In this document: positions 25,450-33,778 of the stretch, piece after piece
Position numbering within the stretch: the first letter of the stretch is position 1
Layout: every line of letters starts with the position of its first letter
Source: Mesorhizobium sp. L-8-3
Lineage (GTDB): Bacteria > Pseudomonadota > Alphaproteobacteria > Rhizobiales > Rhizobiaceae
Reading direction: 5' to 3'
NCBI RefSeq assembly: GCF_016756615.1
Contig: NZ_AP023262.1
Coordinates: 186,001 to 250,000, forward strand
Length of the DNA: 64,000 nt
Translations under genes and position numbers: made by a program
Notes under the pieces: generated by a model
The model's database searches: none
Seen by the model: the letters and a program-made list of their open reading frames with translations, nothing else
What the model was told of the DNA's origin: nothing

Positions 25450-26157
25450 TCATCCGGCACCGTTGGGATCGTCACCACCCCAGGTCAAGAGATCGCGAAC
25501 CCAGCCGGCCTTGTCCGGCCAGCCTTGCGCCCCGATCAGAGGCACGAAGCGGACGCCGCCCAGCAGTTCTTTGGTAAAGCCGCCATCGCTACCGCGCACC
25601 AGCTTGACGAGATCCTGGTAGCCATGACGGCCTACCGGCATGACGATGCGGCCCCCGGCGGCAAGTTGTTCCTTCCACGCAGCGGGCACATCGGGCCCCC
25701 CGGCCGAGGCGATGATCACGTCGAACGGCGCCTCGCCGGGCAGGCCGAGCGTGCCGTCGCCCGTATGCACATGGACATTGGCGTAGCCGAGCCGCGCCAG
25801 GCACGAGCGAGCCCTGTCGGCGAGCACGCCGTGCCGTTCCACGGTGAAGACATCGGACGCGATCTGCCCCATCAGCGCCGCCGCATAACCCGATCCCGTG
25901 CCGATCTCGAGCGCACGCTCGCCTGGACGGAGCGCGGCCGCCTCGATCATCAGAGCGACGACATAGGGCTGCGAGATGGTCTGGCCCTCGCCGATCGGAA
26001 GCGGCCCGTCGTCATAGGCGTAGCGGTGCAGCTTCTCCGGCACGAACTCCTCGCGCGGCACCGTCCGCATGGCGCTGAGCACATTGGCGTCACGGATGCC
26101 GCGCCCGGCGATCTGGCGCTCGACCATGGTCTCGCGGGCTTGTGCGAAGTCGGTCAC
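25450..26157 (-). CDS. pcm: Protein-L-isoaspartate O-methyltransferase
   Basis: 235 residues from GTG 26157. An upstream ATG (26289 or 26262) would add an Arg-rich stretch that also contains a perfect -10 box TATAAT on this strand (26190-26200), so I prefer the shorter form. PCMT landmarks are MVERQIAGRGIRDANVLSAM, GQTISQPYVVALMIEAA, the SAM motif ALEIGTGSGYAAALMGQ and GDGTLGLPGEAPFDVII. It repairs L-isoaspartyl damage in proteins using S-adenosylmethionine in the cytoplasm. It is monocistronic; rhizobia often carry more than one copy. Confidence 0.88.
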   Translation of the reverse strand: MTDFAQARETMVERQIAGRGIRDANVLSAMRTVPREEFVPEKLHRYAYDDGPLPIGEGQTISQPYVVALMIEAAALRPGERALEIGTGSGYAAALMGQIASDVFTVERHGVLADRARSCLARLGYANVHVHTGDGTLGLPGEAPFDVIIASAGGPDVPAAWKEQLAAGGRIVMPVGRHGYQDLVKLVRGSDGGFTKELLGGVRFVPLIGAQGWPDKAGWVRDLLTWGGDDPNGAG

Positions 26158-26308
26158 GACGGGTCCGATCCGCTCGAATGATCTAGACCTATTATAGCGC
26201 GATCGTCGTCCGCGCGCAGCCCGGCAGGCCGCGCCGATCACCCGGCGATAGAAATGGTTCATGGCATTCTGCGGGGGCGTTCCGCGCACCGCCCCCGGCG
26301 TCGTTCAA

Positions 26309-26800
26309 AGCATGTCTCCCGAAGGTGTGCAGCGGTTTCGGGAAAGAGGCATGCGCTAAATCAAGAACCTACAGCGCGTCGGTGGCGACACAGTACACGA
26401 CGCGGCGATCGCGGGTTATCAGCGGCAACATATCCGCTTCGTCATCCACGGACGAGCGCACGCAGCGAAGCGGAGGGCGCACCGATCCGTGGATCCATGC
26501 CGTGACCGATCCGAAGGCCGCAGACGGTCGAGGAAGCGGCCCCGATCCACCCGCCCAAGCCCGCTCTGCACCGAAGCAGTCGTCCGCGATTTCACGGCAT
26601 GGATTCTCGGGCGCCCACGCTTCGCGTAGGCTCGGGCCCGAGAATGATAGGGCGGCGCTGTTTCCGGCCAACGTATCCTCGGGACATCAAATACCAGCCG
26701 TCGGATGGCCGAGGGCGCCATGATGTGGTGAGTTCGAAGATTCCTGACCTTCGATGTTTTTCAGCACGTCATGCCGCCCCGACCACTGTCGTGTACAGTG
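26309..26800. repeat. Long intergenic repeat, copy A (~490 bp; copy B at 29513-30035)
   Basis: Similar along its whole length to 29513-30035. Shared blocks in order include GCATGTCTCCCGAA, CGGTTTCGG, TCGTCATCCACGG, GAGCGCACGCAGCGAAGCGG, GTGGATCCATGCCGTGAC, CACCGAAGCAGTCGTCCGCG, GGGCCCGAGAATGA and CCTTCGATGTT. No frame is conserved between copies, so it is not a gene. It is a composite of palindromic units of the kind common between rhizobial genes. Confidence 0.8.
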
Positions 26801-26882
26801 CGTTGACGCCCAAAGGACGCATCAACTCCGCCGGCGCCGACATCCGGTTGTGTTCTTCGACCGGTGTTTCCCGGCCACAGGA

Positions 26883-27329
26883 TCAGCCCTGCGACGGCTT
26901 CCAATCGGCCGCGGGTATGACGTTGATCATCCATGGGACGCCGAACCTGTCAACCAGGGAGCCGAAGCCGGGCGACCAGAAGGTCTCGCCGAACGGCATG
27001 ACCGCCTTGCCGCCTTCGGACAGCTGGTCGAACCAGCGCTGTCCCTCAGCCTTGTCGTCGGTGTGCAGGGTGACGTCGAAGCCGTTCTTGGGTTTGTCGA
27101 TGCTGGGTGCCCAACCGACATCCATGTCGGCGCCCATCAGCGCCTGGTCGCCGACCTCCAGCCAGCAATGCATCAGCCAGCTCTTGTATTTCTCGTCGGT
27201 GATCGGCATGTCCGGAGGCGCGTCGGCGTAGGGCATGGCGGCAGTGATCTTTCCGCCCAGAACCTTGGCGTAGAACTCGAACGCTTCGCGGCACTGGCCC
27301 TGGAAGCTGAGGCTGGTCACGATTTTCAT
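26883..27329 (-). CDS. VOC family protein, PhnB-like (1)
   Basis: 148 residues with the PhnB/3-demethylubiquinone methyltransferase-like VOC fold: FQGQCREAFEFYAKVLGGKI at the start, then QALMGADM, and FGETFWSPGFGSLVDRFGVPWMINV at the end. The group is related to glyoxalases but its reactions are mostly unknown. It follows the second VOC gene on the same strand by 57 bp that contain two 14-bp direct repeats. Both are divergent from a MarR regulator and probably controlled by it. Confidence 0.88.
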   Translation of the reverse strand: MKIVTSLSFQGQCREAFEFYAKVLGGKITAAMPYADAPPDMPITDEKYKSWLMHCWLEVGDQALMGADMDVGWAPSIDKPKNGFDVTLHTDDKAEGQRWFDQLSEGGKAVMPFGETFWSPGFGSLVDRFGVPWMINVIPAADWKPSQG

Positions 27330-27386
27330 GGTCGTCTCCTTATCTGATCGGGGTTTTCGGGGCTCTGATCGGGGTTTGGGGGCGCG

Positions 27387-27782
27387 TCAGGCGAGATTGA
27401 GCTGCCAGGACACGCCGAAACGGTCGGCGACCCAGCCGAAGCGCTGGCTGAAGCCGTAACCGTCCAGCGGCATCAGCACCTCGCCGCCATCCGACAATTC
27501 GGCGAAGAGCCGCTCCTGCTCCTCGTCCGATGCGCAATCGACGAAGAAGGACCAGGACGGCGTGAAGTCGAACGCGTGTCTTACCGGGCTGTCGCTCGCC
27601 AGCACGCTCTGCCCTGCGGCCCGGAAGCGGGCCAGCTTGATGCTGCCCTCCGCGCCCTGCTCACCCTTCCGCCAGCGCGTGACATCGAGAATCTCGCCGT
27701 CGTCGAACAGCGAGACATAAAGGTTCATCGCCTTTTCGGCATGGCCGCCCTGGAACATGAGGAATGGTTGCATCGTGGACAT
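27387..27782 (-). CDS. VOC family protein, PhnB-like (2)
   Basis: 131 residues, a paralogue of the adjacent VOC protein: FLMFQGGHAEKAMNLYVSLF, then SFFVDCASDEEQERLFAELSDGGEVLMPL, and FGWVADRFGVSWQLNL. It is a cytoplasmic metal-site fold with unknown substrate. It is first in the two-gene VOC unit and reads away from the MarR gene across an 82-bp spacer that holds a perfect palindrome. Confidence 0.88.
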   Translation of the reverse strand: MSTMQPFLMFQGGHAEKAMNLYVSLFDDGEILDVTRWRKGEQGAEGSIKLARFRAAGQSVLASDSPVRHAFDFTPSWSFFVDCASDEEQERLFAELSDGGEVLMPLDGYGFSQRFGWVADRFGVSWQLNLA

Positions 27783-27847
27783 CGCCGCTTCCCCTTCGCT
27801 TCGGATTCCTTGGGAAAGCGGTCGCCGATTGACGCTTCCTCACATAT

Positions 27848-27859
27848 GTTGATATCAAC
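27848..27859. promoter_or_regulatory. Palindromic operator candidate for MarR regulator
   Basis: GTTGATATCAAC is a perfect 12-bp palindrome in the shared spacer between the VOC genes and the MarR gene, just before the MarR coding sequence. MarR proteins bind such dyads and often repress both flanking genes. The site is seen directly; binding is inferred. Confidence 0.6.
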
Positions 27860-27890
27860 GTAAATGCGTTATGGATGTCAACCTCATCAG

Positions 27891-28361
27891 ATGCACGCTC
27901 CTGACAAAGCTGCCTTCGAAACCACGCTTCTGGTGCGCGACACCTGCCTGTGCCTGCATGCGCAGCGCGCAGCGCGTGCGCTTGCGCGCCGTTTCGATGT
28001 CGCGCTGAAACCCGCCGGCATCACCAGCGGGCAGTTCTCCCTCCTCATGTCGCTCAATCGGCCGGAGCCGCCGAACCTCGGCAGCGTGGCGGCGCTGCTG
28101 GCGATGGACAGGACGACCCTGACCGCCAATCTCAAGCCGCTGGAGCGCCGCCGCCTCGTCGAGACGACAACCGATCCGACGGACAGGCGCACCCGGCTGC
28201 TGCGGCTGACGCCGGCCGGCCGGGCGGCTCTGGCCGAAGCGGTGCCGATCTGGCGGCATCTTCATGCGGCGATCGAAACGACGCTGTCTGACCCCGATCA
28301 TCTGCGCTCCGAACTGAACTCTCTTTCGGGATCCGATAGGCAGGACGGCGTCGCCGGGTAG
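27891..28361 (+). CDS. MarR family transcriptional regulator
   Basis: 156 residues from ATG 27891; an in-frame ATG at 27864 is only 5 bp from the palindrome and would add nine residues. The winged helix is typical: ITSGQFSLLMSLNRPEPPNLGSVAALLAMDRTTLTANLKPLERRRLVETT, with DPTDRRTRLLRLTPAGRAAL as the wing. An early Cys-rich segment (RDTCLCLHAQRAARAL) could be thiol-reactive. It is divergent from two VOC genes and is likely autoregulatory through the palindrome. Confidence 0.9.
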   Translation: MHAPDKAAFETTLLVRDTCLCLHAQRAARALARRFDVALKPAGITSGQFSLLMSLNRPEPPNLGSVAALLAMDRTTLTANLKPLERRRLVETTTDPTDRRTRLLRLTPAGRAALAEAVPIWRHLHAAIETTLSDPDHLRSELNSLSGSDRQDGVAG

Positions 28362-28894
28362 GGCCGGAAGCCCGACACGGAGACGCCGTTCCGGCTTTCG
28401 GCTGCGACCTTCAAGGGCCGTCGCCGTGCTGCTGCCGCCGGGCAGGCCGGAGCGCATCTCGTCTGACATCGCCGCCTGTGCCGGCTACGACGTCGCGGTC
28501 GACTGCGGCCGCGACAAGGACCGGAAGCTGCCGAGGCCGCCGAGGCACCGGACCCAAGGTTGGCGTCGAATTCGGATTCGATGGCGACAGAAACAGATAG
28601 CGCGGCGGCACCGGCACAATCGGTGCCGCCGCTCCGCTTGTCAGCGTAGAACTGCGCGACTGACGAACCGCGAGCTGAGACAGCGTTTCCGCACCGCCGT
28701 TTGATCTGTCGGCGGAGGGCGATCTTGATAGCGAGATGTGACCTGGACTCATCTCGGTGCAAAACGAAGATCAGCGATCGGGCCTCATCCGGAAGTTTGG
28801 AAATCTTTCGGCTTTCTGTTAAGATGTACCATCGCCAATGAAGGCCGTTCCTGCTGGATCAGCAGTGAGCCTGCTCATCAGCGAGGACTCGATC
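28362..28894. other. Non-coding region with a GC-rich hairpin
   Basis: No convincing gene. At 28602-28632 a perfect 12-bp inverted repeat (GCGGCGGCACCG and CGGTGCCGCCGC, 7-nt loop) resembles the hairpin at 40207-40243, so it is one of an interspersed palindrome family. The rest carries no recognisable protein. Confidence 0.5.
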
Positions 28895-29404
28895 ATGAAA
28901 AACCTGGTCTCCTGGCTGAACGCCGCGGGCGTGGCAGCCATCTTTGCCGTTGCAAGCGTGGTTCCAGCGACCGGCGCGCCAAATCTCTTGCCAAGGCCCC
29001 AGACTGCCCACCCGACTGCCCACCCGCTGGAAGTCATCCAGGTCCGCGATGGAATGAGGTGGCGCGGGAACGGTTACCGAGGAGGCGGCTGGCGGCATGG
29101 AGGCAATTGGCGTGGTCGGAACTGGCACGGGAGTGGCTTTCGCGGGGGTGGTTATTACGGCTGGTACAACGGCTACGGCGGCTATTATGACGATGACGCC
29201 TGGGTCGCCGGAGGGGCGCTGTTGCTCGGAGCTTTGATCGGAAGCGCCATCGCCAACAGCAGCTACTATGGTGACTACTACTACGAAGACAGGTACCTGA
29301 ACGGCGGCAGATACCCGGGCTACCGCGACAGATACTCACCAGCACCGTACAGACGCCAGACCGCTGACCCCTACCTCGGATGGCAGCGCGCCTTGGACCG
29401 CTAA
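28895..29404 (+). CDS. Secreted Gly/Tyr/Arg-rich protein, BA14K-like
   Basis: 169 residues from ATG 28895 (GAGG upstream). The signal peptide is cleaved around VPATGAP. A low-complexity Gly/Trp/Arg/Tyr segment follows (WRGRNWHGSGFRGGGYYG), then one glycine-rich hydrophobic stretch (AGGALLLGALIGSAIA) and a Tyr-rich tail. The layout matches rhizobial BA14K-type envelope proteins, but the usual C-terminal Cys-containing repeat is absent. Probably envelope-associated; the function is unknown. A stem-loop begins at its stop codon. Confidence 0.72.
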   Translation: MKNLVSWLNAAGVAAIFAVASVVPATGAPNLLPRPQTAHPTAHPLEVIQVRDGMRWRGNGYRGGGWRHGGNWRGRNWHGSGFRGGGYYGWYNGYGGYYDDDAWVAGGALLLGALIGSAIANSSYYGDYYYEDRYLNGGRYPGYRDRYSPAPYRRQTADPYLGWQRALDR

Positions 29405-29451
29405 GCAGACATTCCTTGGCAAGCCAACGAATGGTCGAATGGTCTGCTTAG
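29401..29451 (+). terminator. Stem-loop at the end of the secreted-protein gene
   Basis: CTAAGCAGAC (29401-29410, containing the TAA stop) is repeated in inverted form as GTCTGCTTAG (29442-29451). It could end transcription or protect the mRNA. No clean T-run follows. Confidence 0.4.
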
Positions 29452-29512
29452 GCCTTTGTTGTCGCAGATTCTTGTCGGAAAACCGTGGGACACTTTTCCG
29501 GAATCTGCTTAG

Positions 29513-30035
29513 AGCATGTCTCCCGAAAGCGGGAGCCGGTTTCGGAACAAAGCCATGCGCCAGATCAAGAACCTCATCGACGACGGCAACCACAGTGCAC
29601 GACAGAGCAGTGGCGGGTGATCAGCGGCGACATCTCCCCCTTCGTCATCCACGGGCGAGCGCACGCAGCGAAGCGGAGAGCGCGACGACCCGTGGATCCA
29701 TGCCGTGACAGCTCCGGAGACCGCCGGCGGTCGAGGAAGAGGGATCCCCGATCCACGCCCAGACCCGCACATATTCCGCACCGAAGCAGTCGTCCGCGAT
29801 CTCACGGAACGGATTCCCGGGTCGCCTGCGGCTCGCTGCGCTCGCCTCCGGGCCCGAGAATGACGAGGATGGGGCGGCGGTATAGGCTGCTTCCGGCCAG
29901 CCGGCACATCATGCGCTACCGGTCATCGCAGACGACAGAGTGGTCGAAGGCGCCGTGATGTGGCGATCTCGAAAATTCTCGACCTTCGATGTTCTCATCT
30001 CGCCATGCGGCCGCGACCACCGTCGAGTGCCGTGG
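29513..30035. repeat. Long intergenic repeat, copy B (~520 bp)
   Basis: Second copy of the composite repeat at 26309-26800, in the same orientation, with the same ordered blocks. It begins with a palindromic unit (GCATGTCTCCCGAAAGCGGG) related to the unit at 40144-40194. Together the two copies flank the VOC/MarR/secreted-protein block. Confidence 0.8.
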
Positions 30036-30059
30036 ACGGCAACAACATCCACGCCATGA

Positions 30060-30200
30060 CCAGGGAGGCCGGACGCCTTCGACCATCAGGGCTTCGTCGA
30101 AGCCCATGTGCCGCCGCCTTTCTGGATCGGCAAGGGTCCGTCGAACAACCTGGAGCTTCCGCGTCAGCCGGTCGATTCGGCGGTGAAGACCGCCAGTTGA
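30060..30200 (+). pseudogene. Possible fragment of a VOC/glyoxalase-like gene
   Basis: One plus-strand frame reads GFVEAHVPPPFWIGKGPSNN, which looks like the core PxFWIGKG strand of VOC proteins, then runs antisense into the end of the glutathione transferase gene and stops. It has no start codon and no flanking similarity. If real it is a small relic. Low confidence. Confidence 0.25.
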
Positions 30201-30814
30201 GCATCGAAAGCACGCCTGAAGGCCGGCCGCGCTTCGCCGCGGGTGACATAGGCGGAAAGGTTCGGATATTCGTCCAGCATTCCCGATCCGTTCAACCGGC
30301 GCAGCACCATCACCATCAGAAGATCGCCGGCGCTGAACGCACCATCGAGCCAGTCGGCATCCCCAAGGCGCGCGGAGAGTTCGCTGAGCCGGACCCGTAT
30401 GCGATCCTCGACTGCCGACAGGCGCTGCTCGTACCAGGTCTCGTCGCGTTCCAGGTACCTTGCGATTTCCCGATCGACAATCGGCGGCTCCAGTGTACTG
30501 ACCGCGGCAAACATCCATGTGATCGCGCGCGCCCGGGCATTCGCATCGTCCGGCAGCAGGCCACGATGGCACTCCGCGATGTGAAGCACGATCGCACCAG
30601 AGTCGAACAGAGCGAGATCGCCTTCTTCATAGGTCGGGATCTGCCCGAACGGTTGAAGCGCACGATGCGCGGGTTCCTTCATCTCGCTGAACGAAACAAG
30701 ACGGACGTCGTAAGGCTGGCCCACCTCTTCGAGCGCCCAGCGAACACGCATGTCACGCGCCTGTCCCTGGCCGCGGTCGGGCGAGCGTTCGAAGGCTGTG
30801 ATGGTGGGGATCAT
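30164..30814 (-). CDS. Glutathione S-transferase family protein
   Basis: 216 residues. The N-terminal thioredoxin-like domain has RDMRVRWALEEVGQPYDVRLV, the cis-proline segment FGQIPTYEEGDLALFDSGAIVLHIAE with the SGAI glutathione-binding turn, and the C-terminal helical domain has the N-capping box region SAGDLLMVMVLRRL. The catalytic Ser/Cys region near residue 10-18 is extended (ERSPDRGQGQARD). Cytosolic; the substrate is unknown. It is monocistronic. Confidence 0.92.
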   Translation of the reverse strand: MIPTITAFERSPDRGQGQARDMRVRWALEEVGQPYDVRLVSFSEMKEPAHRALQPFGQIPTYEEGDLALFDSGAIVLHIAECHRGLLPDDANARARAITWMFAAVSTLEPPIVDREIARYLERDETWYEQRLSAVEDRIRVRLSELSARLGDADWLDGAFSAGDLLMVMVLRRLNGSGMLDEYPNLSAYVTRGEARPAFRRAFDAQLAVFTAESTG

Positions 30815-31307
30815 TGGAAGGCTCCGGGTGAGATGCTGTCGGGAGTGGCTTGGGCGACAATTGTTCTCATGGTGCGGTATCCGGTTCTTGCGCTTTGCAT
30901 CAGAGGACGGACGACCGGTATGGTTCCCGACACCTTAGCTTGATTTCTTTGGCGATGGGATTTCGTGGGCCGGACCTTCTGCGTGTGGCCGTCGCGGGCT
31001 AAAGAAGTCTCTTGGTCGGCGAAGCCCTCAAGAACGGCGCGGCATCCTATCTGTTCGACTCCAGCGAGTCACACCCAGCTTGCGTATCGTTCGCTGGCCG
31101 GGATCGAAATCGATGACGCCCTCGCAACGTCCGAGCAACCGATCTCTGATTCTGATATGGGAACGACGCTTCAACGCGCCGTACATGACCCAAAGCAGAG
31201 TTCGCCCGCCGATCAGAAAGGTCGGCTTTGCGCCCTCAAGATGGCCGTTAGAAAGCCATAGCGAAGTTTCCAAAAGCAGTCGTTCGTCAGGCTGCTAAAG
31301 TGTGTAG
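30815..31307. other. Intergenic, no gene seen
   Basis: About 490 bp marking the edge of an accessory stretch. The short frames present do not show family motifs and I find no repeats of the families seen elsewhere. Confidence 0.45.
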
Positions 31308-31868
31308 TTATGAACTTGCTGCCGCCATCACGATCTGCACGATGGCCATTAAAAGGCCGGCGATTCCTGTTACCCCGGCGAGCGTAGGAGAGCGCAAAAG
31401 ACGCATGATCTCAGGCCAGAGTGGGTCTGGAGTTTCGATCAGCTTTTCGGCAGACTCTATCAATGCCATGGCATTGGCCGTACGAGCGTTTGAGAGCTTG
31501 GCTGATTCGATGACTACCCGCATCTCCCTAAGAATTCGCCGGATCTCAGACTTTTGATGTTCCGACAAGTTAAAGCGGCCAGTCCAGGCCGCGCTGTCCA
31601 CCCTGACAGGAATATCTCCCTTCTGCACAGCATCGAACCCTGCGGCGGTAATCTGAAACAGTCTGCCGCCGGATATCTGGTATGCCTGACGCGTGATAAC
31701 CAAGCCTGCGGACTCTAGGTCATCCGTCAGGGCCAACATGTATTGGTTAGGTTTCTCGAGCCCAGTGTTTTTCCTGATCGTCGGGATGGTGCAGTACCGT
31801 GTGTCTCCGCTAGCCAAGCGTCGATGCAGGTACTGAAGGATCGCTAGCTGATCGCTTCTGGCGCTCAC
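31308..31868 (-). CDS. Hypothetical protein: winged-helix-like N-terminus and C-terminal membrane helix
   Basis: 186 residues from a GTG with AGAGGAAA upstream. Residues ~1-90 look like a winged helix (LAILQYLHRRLASGD, then QYMLALTDDLESAGLVITRQ, then LFQITAAGFDAVQ). Residues ~95-150 are helical, and the C-terminus is a single hydrophobic helix (SPTLAGVTGIAGLLMAIVQIVMAA). I do not recognise the family. A DNA- or partner-binding head tethered to the membrane is a layout seen in accessory and defence genes. Base composition is less GC-rich than neighbours, which suggests acquisition. Confidence 0.7.
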   Translation of the reverse strand: MSARSDQLAILQYLHRRLASGDTRYCTIPTIRKNTGLEKPNQYMLALTDDLESAGLVITRQAYQISGGRLFQITAAGFDAVQKGDIPVRVDSAAWTGRFNLSEHQKSEIRRILREMRVVIESAKLSNARTANAMALIESAEKLIETPDPLWPEIMRLLRSPTLAGVTGIAGLLMAIVQIVMAAASS

Positions 31869-32184
31869 CTTGATTTCCTCTGAAATCTCTGACGGGCCTC
31901 GGTAGCATCTCTAGCATACAAGGGAACGATGGCTAGCGAATTGGGGCCGATGTCCACAACGGGTCCGGCCTTCCCCTTAATTCCATGGGGCACCAACACC
32001 GAGCCGAGGCTCTAATCGCCACTGGATAGAACTTCAGTGGCAGGTCAACGTTACTACGCCATGCTGGAACTGCTGGCCCTGGCAGCGTGACTCAAAGGAA
32101 ACGGCCTCCGGCAAACCCGGCGCGGTTCAGACGGCGACCAGACCGCGGTGAGAGTTGAACCGTTGCCGACGTGAGACCGACGCG
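31869..32184. other. Intergenic with possible IS-end relic
   Basis: No gene. Around 32098-32131 the bases CGGCCTCCGGCAAACCCGG followed by CGCGGTTCA resemble, from memory, inverted-repeat ends of IS3-type elements in Alphaproteobacteria. No transposase is present. Confidence 0.3.
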
Positions 32185-33462
32185 TCACGCTTCTGCCGCC
32201 CCGTCTGGGGCCGCTTTCTTGGCGGGAGCAGGCCGTGTCTTTTGGATCATTTCGGCCATTTCTTGCATCTCGGCCCTCCGGGCTCCAAGTAGATCCGCTT
32301 TGGTATCGCCGCGCCCTGGCTTGGGTGGCTTCACAATCTCACTTACCAGCAAATCCACCCACGCATCGTTGTAGGTGTAGCTGTTGTAGGCCTTGTGGAA
32401 GATGCAATAGGTACGGTTGGTCTTGTCCCCCTTGGCGGGCCGCACCTTGTGTCTCTTCCATGCTTCCGTGTGGTCGGTGACCGTGAAACGGCGGCGGCTT
32501 TTCTGGCTCACAAGAGCGGCCACCTCACTGGGTTTGTAAGGGTAGAGCTCGTCGGAAATCTTGTACTTCTGGAGGACGTTGTGGACGCTCTTTCCCTCGG
32601 CAGAATCCGGCGTCAGAAATTGGATATGCGCACTTCCCTTTGACGCACTGTCGAATGTGTAGACAACCCGAAACTGGTATTCGAGGTCATCCAACTCCTC
32701 CTCCGAGAGTTCTGCGGTCAGCCGTGCGTCCAGCGCCGCGATATGCGGGGGAACGTCGTACTGGTGAAGCTGCGCGGCTTGGTCGATCTGAAGCTTGCCG
32801 AACTGCAGGGCTACGGAGAGTTCGTTTTGAAGGCTCAGGCGAGGGCCGTACCAGTCCCCGATCGTCTTGTCGAAGTTCAGGCAGCACGCCTGGAAAACCG
32901 AGAGCCAACGCGGATCGCTACGCCCCATCAGCCTGTGCTCGACCTCGTCCCGAATGACCTTGATCGTATTCAGGTTGTTCTTGATGCCCTTCGACAGCGG
33001 ACAGTCGGACTTGGTCAGCATGTAGCTGAGACCGAAGGTCGTGCCGTCACTGTTCAGGACGTTCCCGTCTTTGCGGTGATAAAACTCGTGGAGAAGATAG
33101 GTCCATGCGATATTCGCTAGGATAGCGAACATGCCCGTCTTGAACTTGTAGTTGCTGCTATTGAAGATCGTGACCGCGAGTATCATCGCCTCGCGGGCGC
33201 GGATCAGCCGCTCGTCACCATAAAGGTTGAGACCGGTTACGGGATCGAAGCTTTGCTTCCGCTTCTTGAAGAATTCTACCTCTTCGTCTGAGGCCGGCTC
33301 GATGGATTTGTTCTTCTTGACGCCAGAGATGCGGCCGAAGTTGACGGTCGGCATCCGCTCATAGTTGATGAGCGCGTGAATATCCTGGTTACGCTCCCCG
33401 CGGGCAAGTAACGCCTTGACTATGCGCTTCTCAAGCGCAGTCAGCCCTCCGCCTTTTGCCAT
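32185..33462 (-). CDS. DUF3644-like protein with HEPN-type R-x4-H motif
   Basis: 425 residues from ATG 33462 (GGGGGAG upstream). The N-terminus has a helix-turn-helix-like segment (LLARGERNQDIHALINYERM). From ~85 on it fits DUF3644: AREAMILAVTIFNS, FKTGMFAILANIAWTYLLHEFYHRK, then VIRDEVEHRLMGRSD (R171-x4-H176) and WLSVFQACCLNFDK. The R-x4-H in a helical bundle is the catalytic signature of HEPN ribonucleases, so it may be an RNA-cleaving defence or toxin protein. The C-terminal third has a second HTH-like part and a Lys/Ala tail. DUF3644 is a recall-based assignment; function is inferred. Confidence 0.8.
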   Translation of the reverse strand: MAKGGGLTALEKRIVKALLARGERNQDIHALINYERMPTVNFGRISGVKKNKSIEPASDEEVEFFKKRKQSFDPVTGLNLYGDERLIRAREAMILAVTIFNSSNYKFKTGMFAILANIAWTYLLHEFYHRKDGNVLNSDGTTFGLSYMLTKSDCPLSKGIKNNLNTIKVIRDEVEHRLMGRSDPRWLSVFQACCLNFDKTIGDWYGPRLSLQNELSVALQFGKLQIDQAAQLHQYDVPPHIAALDARLTAELSEEELDDLEYQFRVVYTFDSASKGSAHIQFLTPDSAEGKSVHNVLQKYKISDELYPYKPSEVAALVSQKSRRRFTVTDHTEAWKRHKVRPAKGDKTNRTYCIFHKAYNSYTYNDAWVDLLVSEIVKPPKPGRGDTKADLLGARRAEMQEMAEMIQKTRPAPAKKAAPDGAAEA

Positions 33463-33778
33463 CATTCTCCCCCACGAAGCTCCCTGATGGGATTGCTTTG
33501 GCGAGGAGGACCTTAGCACCGCAAGTCCTTAGGTTGAAGGCACAAGGAGAAGCTCTGGAAAGAGAAACAGTTATAGGCGAAATGCTCGACATCGTAGCGC
33601 TCGCCGAACAAATGCCCGTAGTTAAACCCACCCGTCAGCCGGGAGCGAACAACCGCTTCAGCAAAGTTCCTTCCGAAAGCGGACTGACCGCTTCGGGCCC
33701 CATTCGCGACCTTCGATATGGTTGCAACAAGGTCAGGGACTTGTGCAGCCCGCCGTCCATGCAAATGACATGAATCCA
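33463..33778. other. Intergenic, no gene accepted
   Basis: About 315 bp between the DUF3644 gene and dgoK. Open frames on both strands overlap each other here, without a ribosome site or family motifs. Confidence 0.4.

Noticed and set aside
26309..26880. Small open frames (up to ~200 codons) inside the long repeat copies
   Set aside because: The frames are not conserved between the two copies and are broken by indels, so they are not genes.
30960..31300. Short frames at the edge of the accessory stretch as an integrase relic
   Set aside because: I could not find integrase catalytic motifs or attachment-site duplications.
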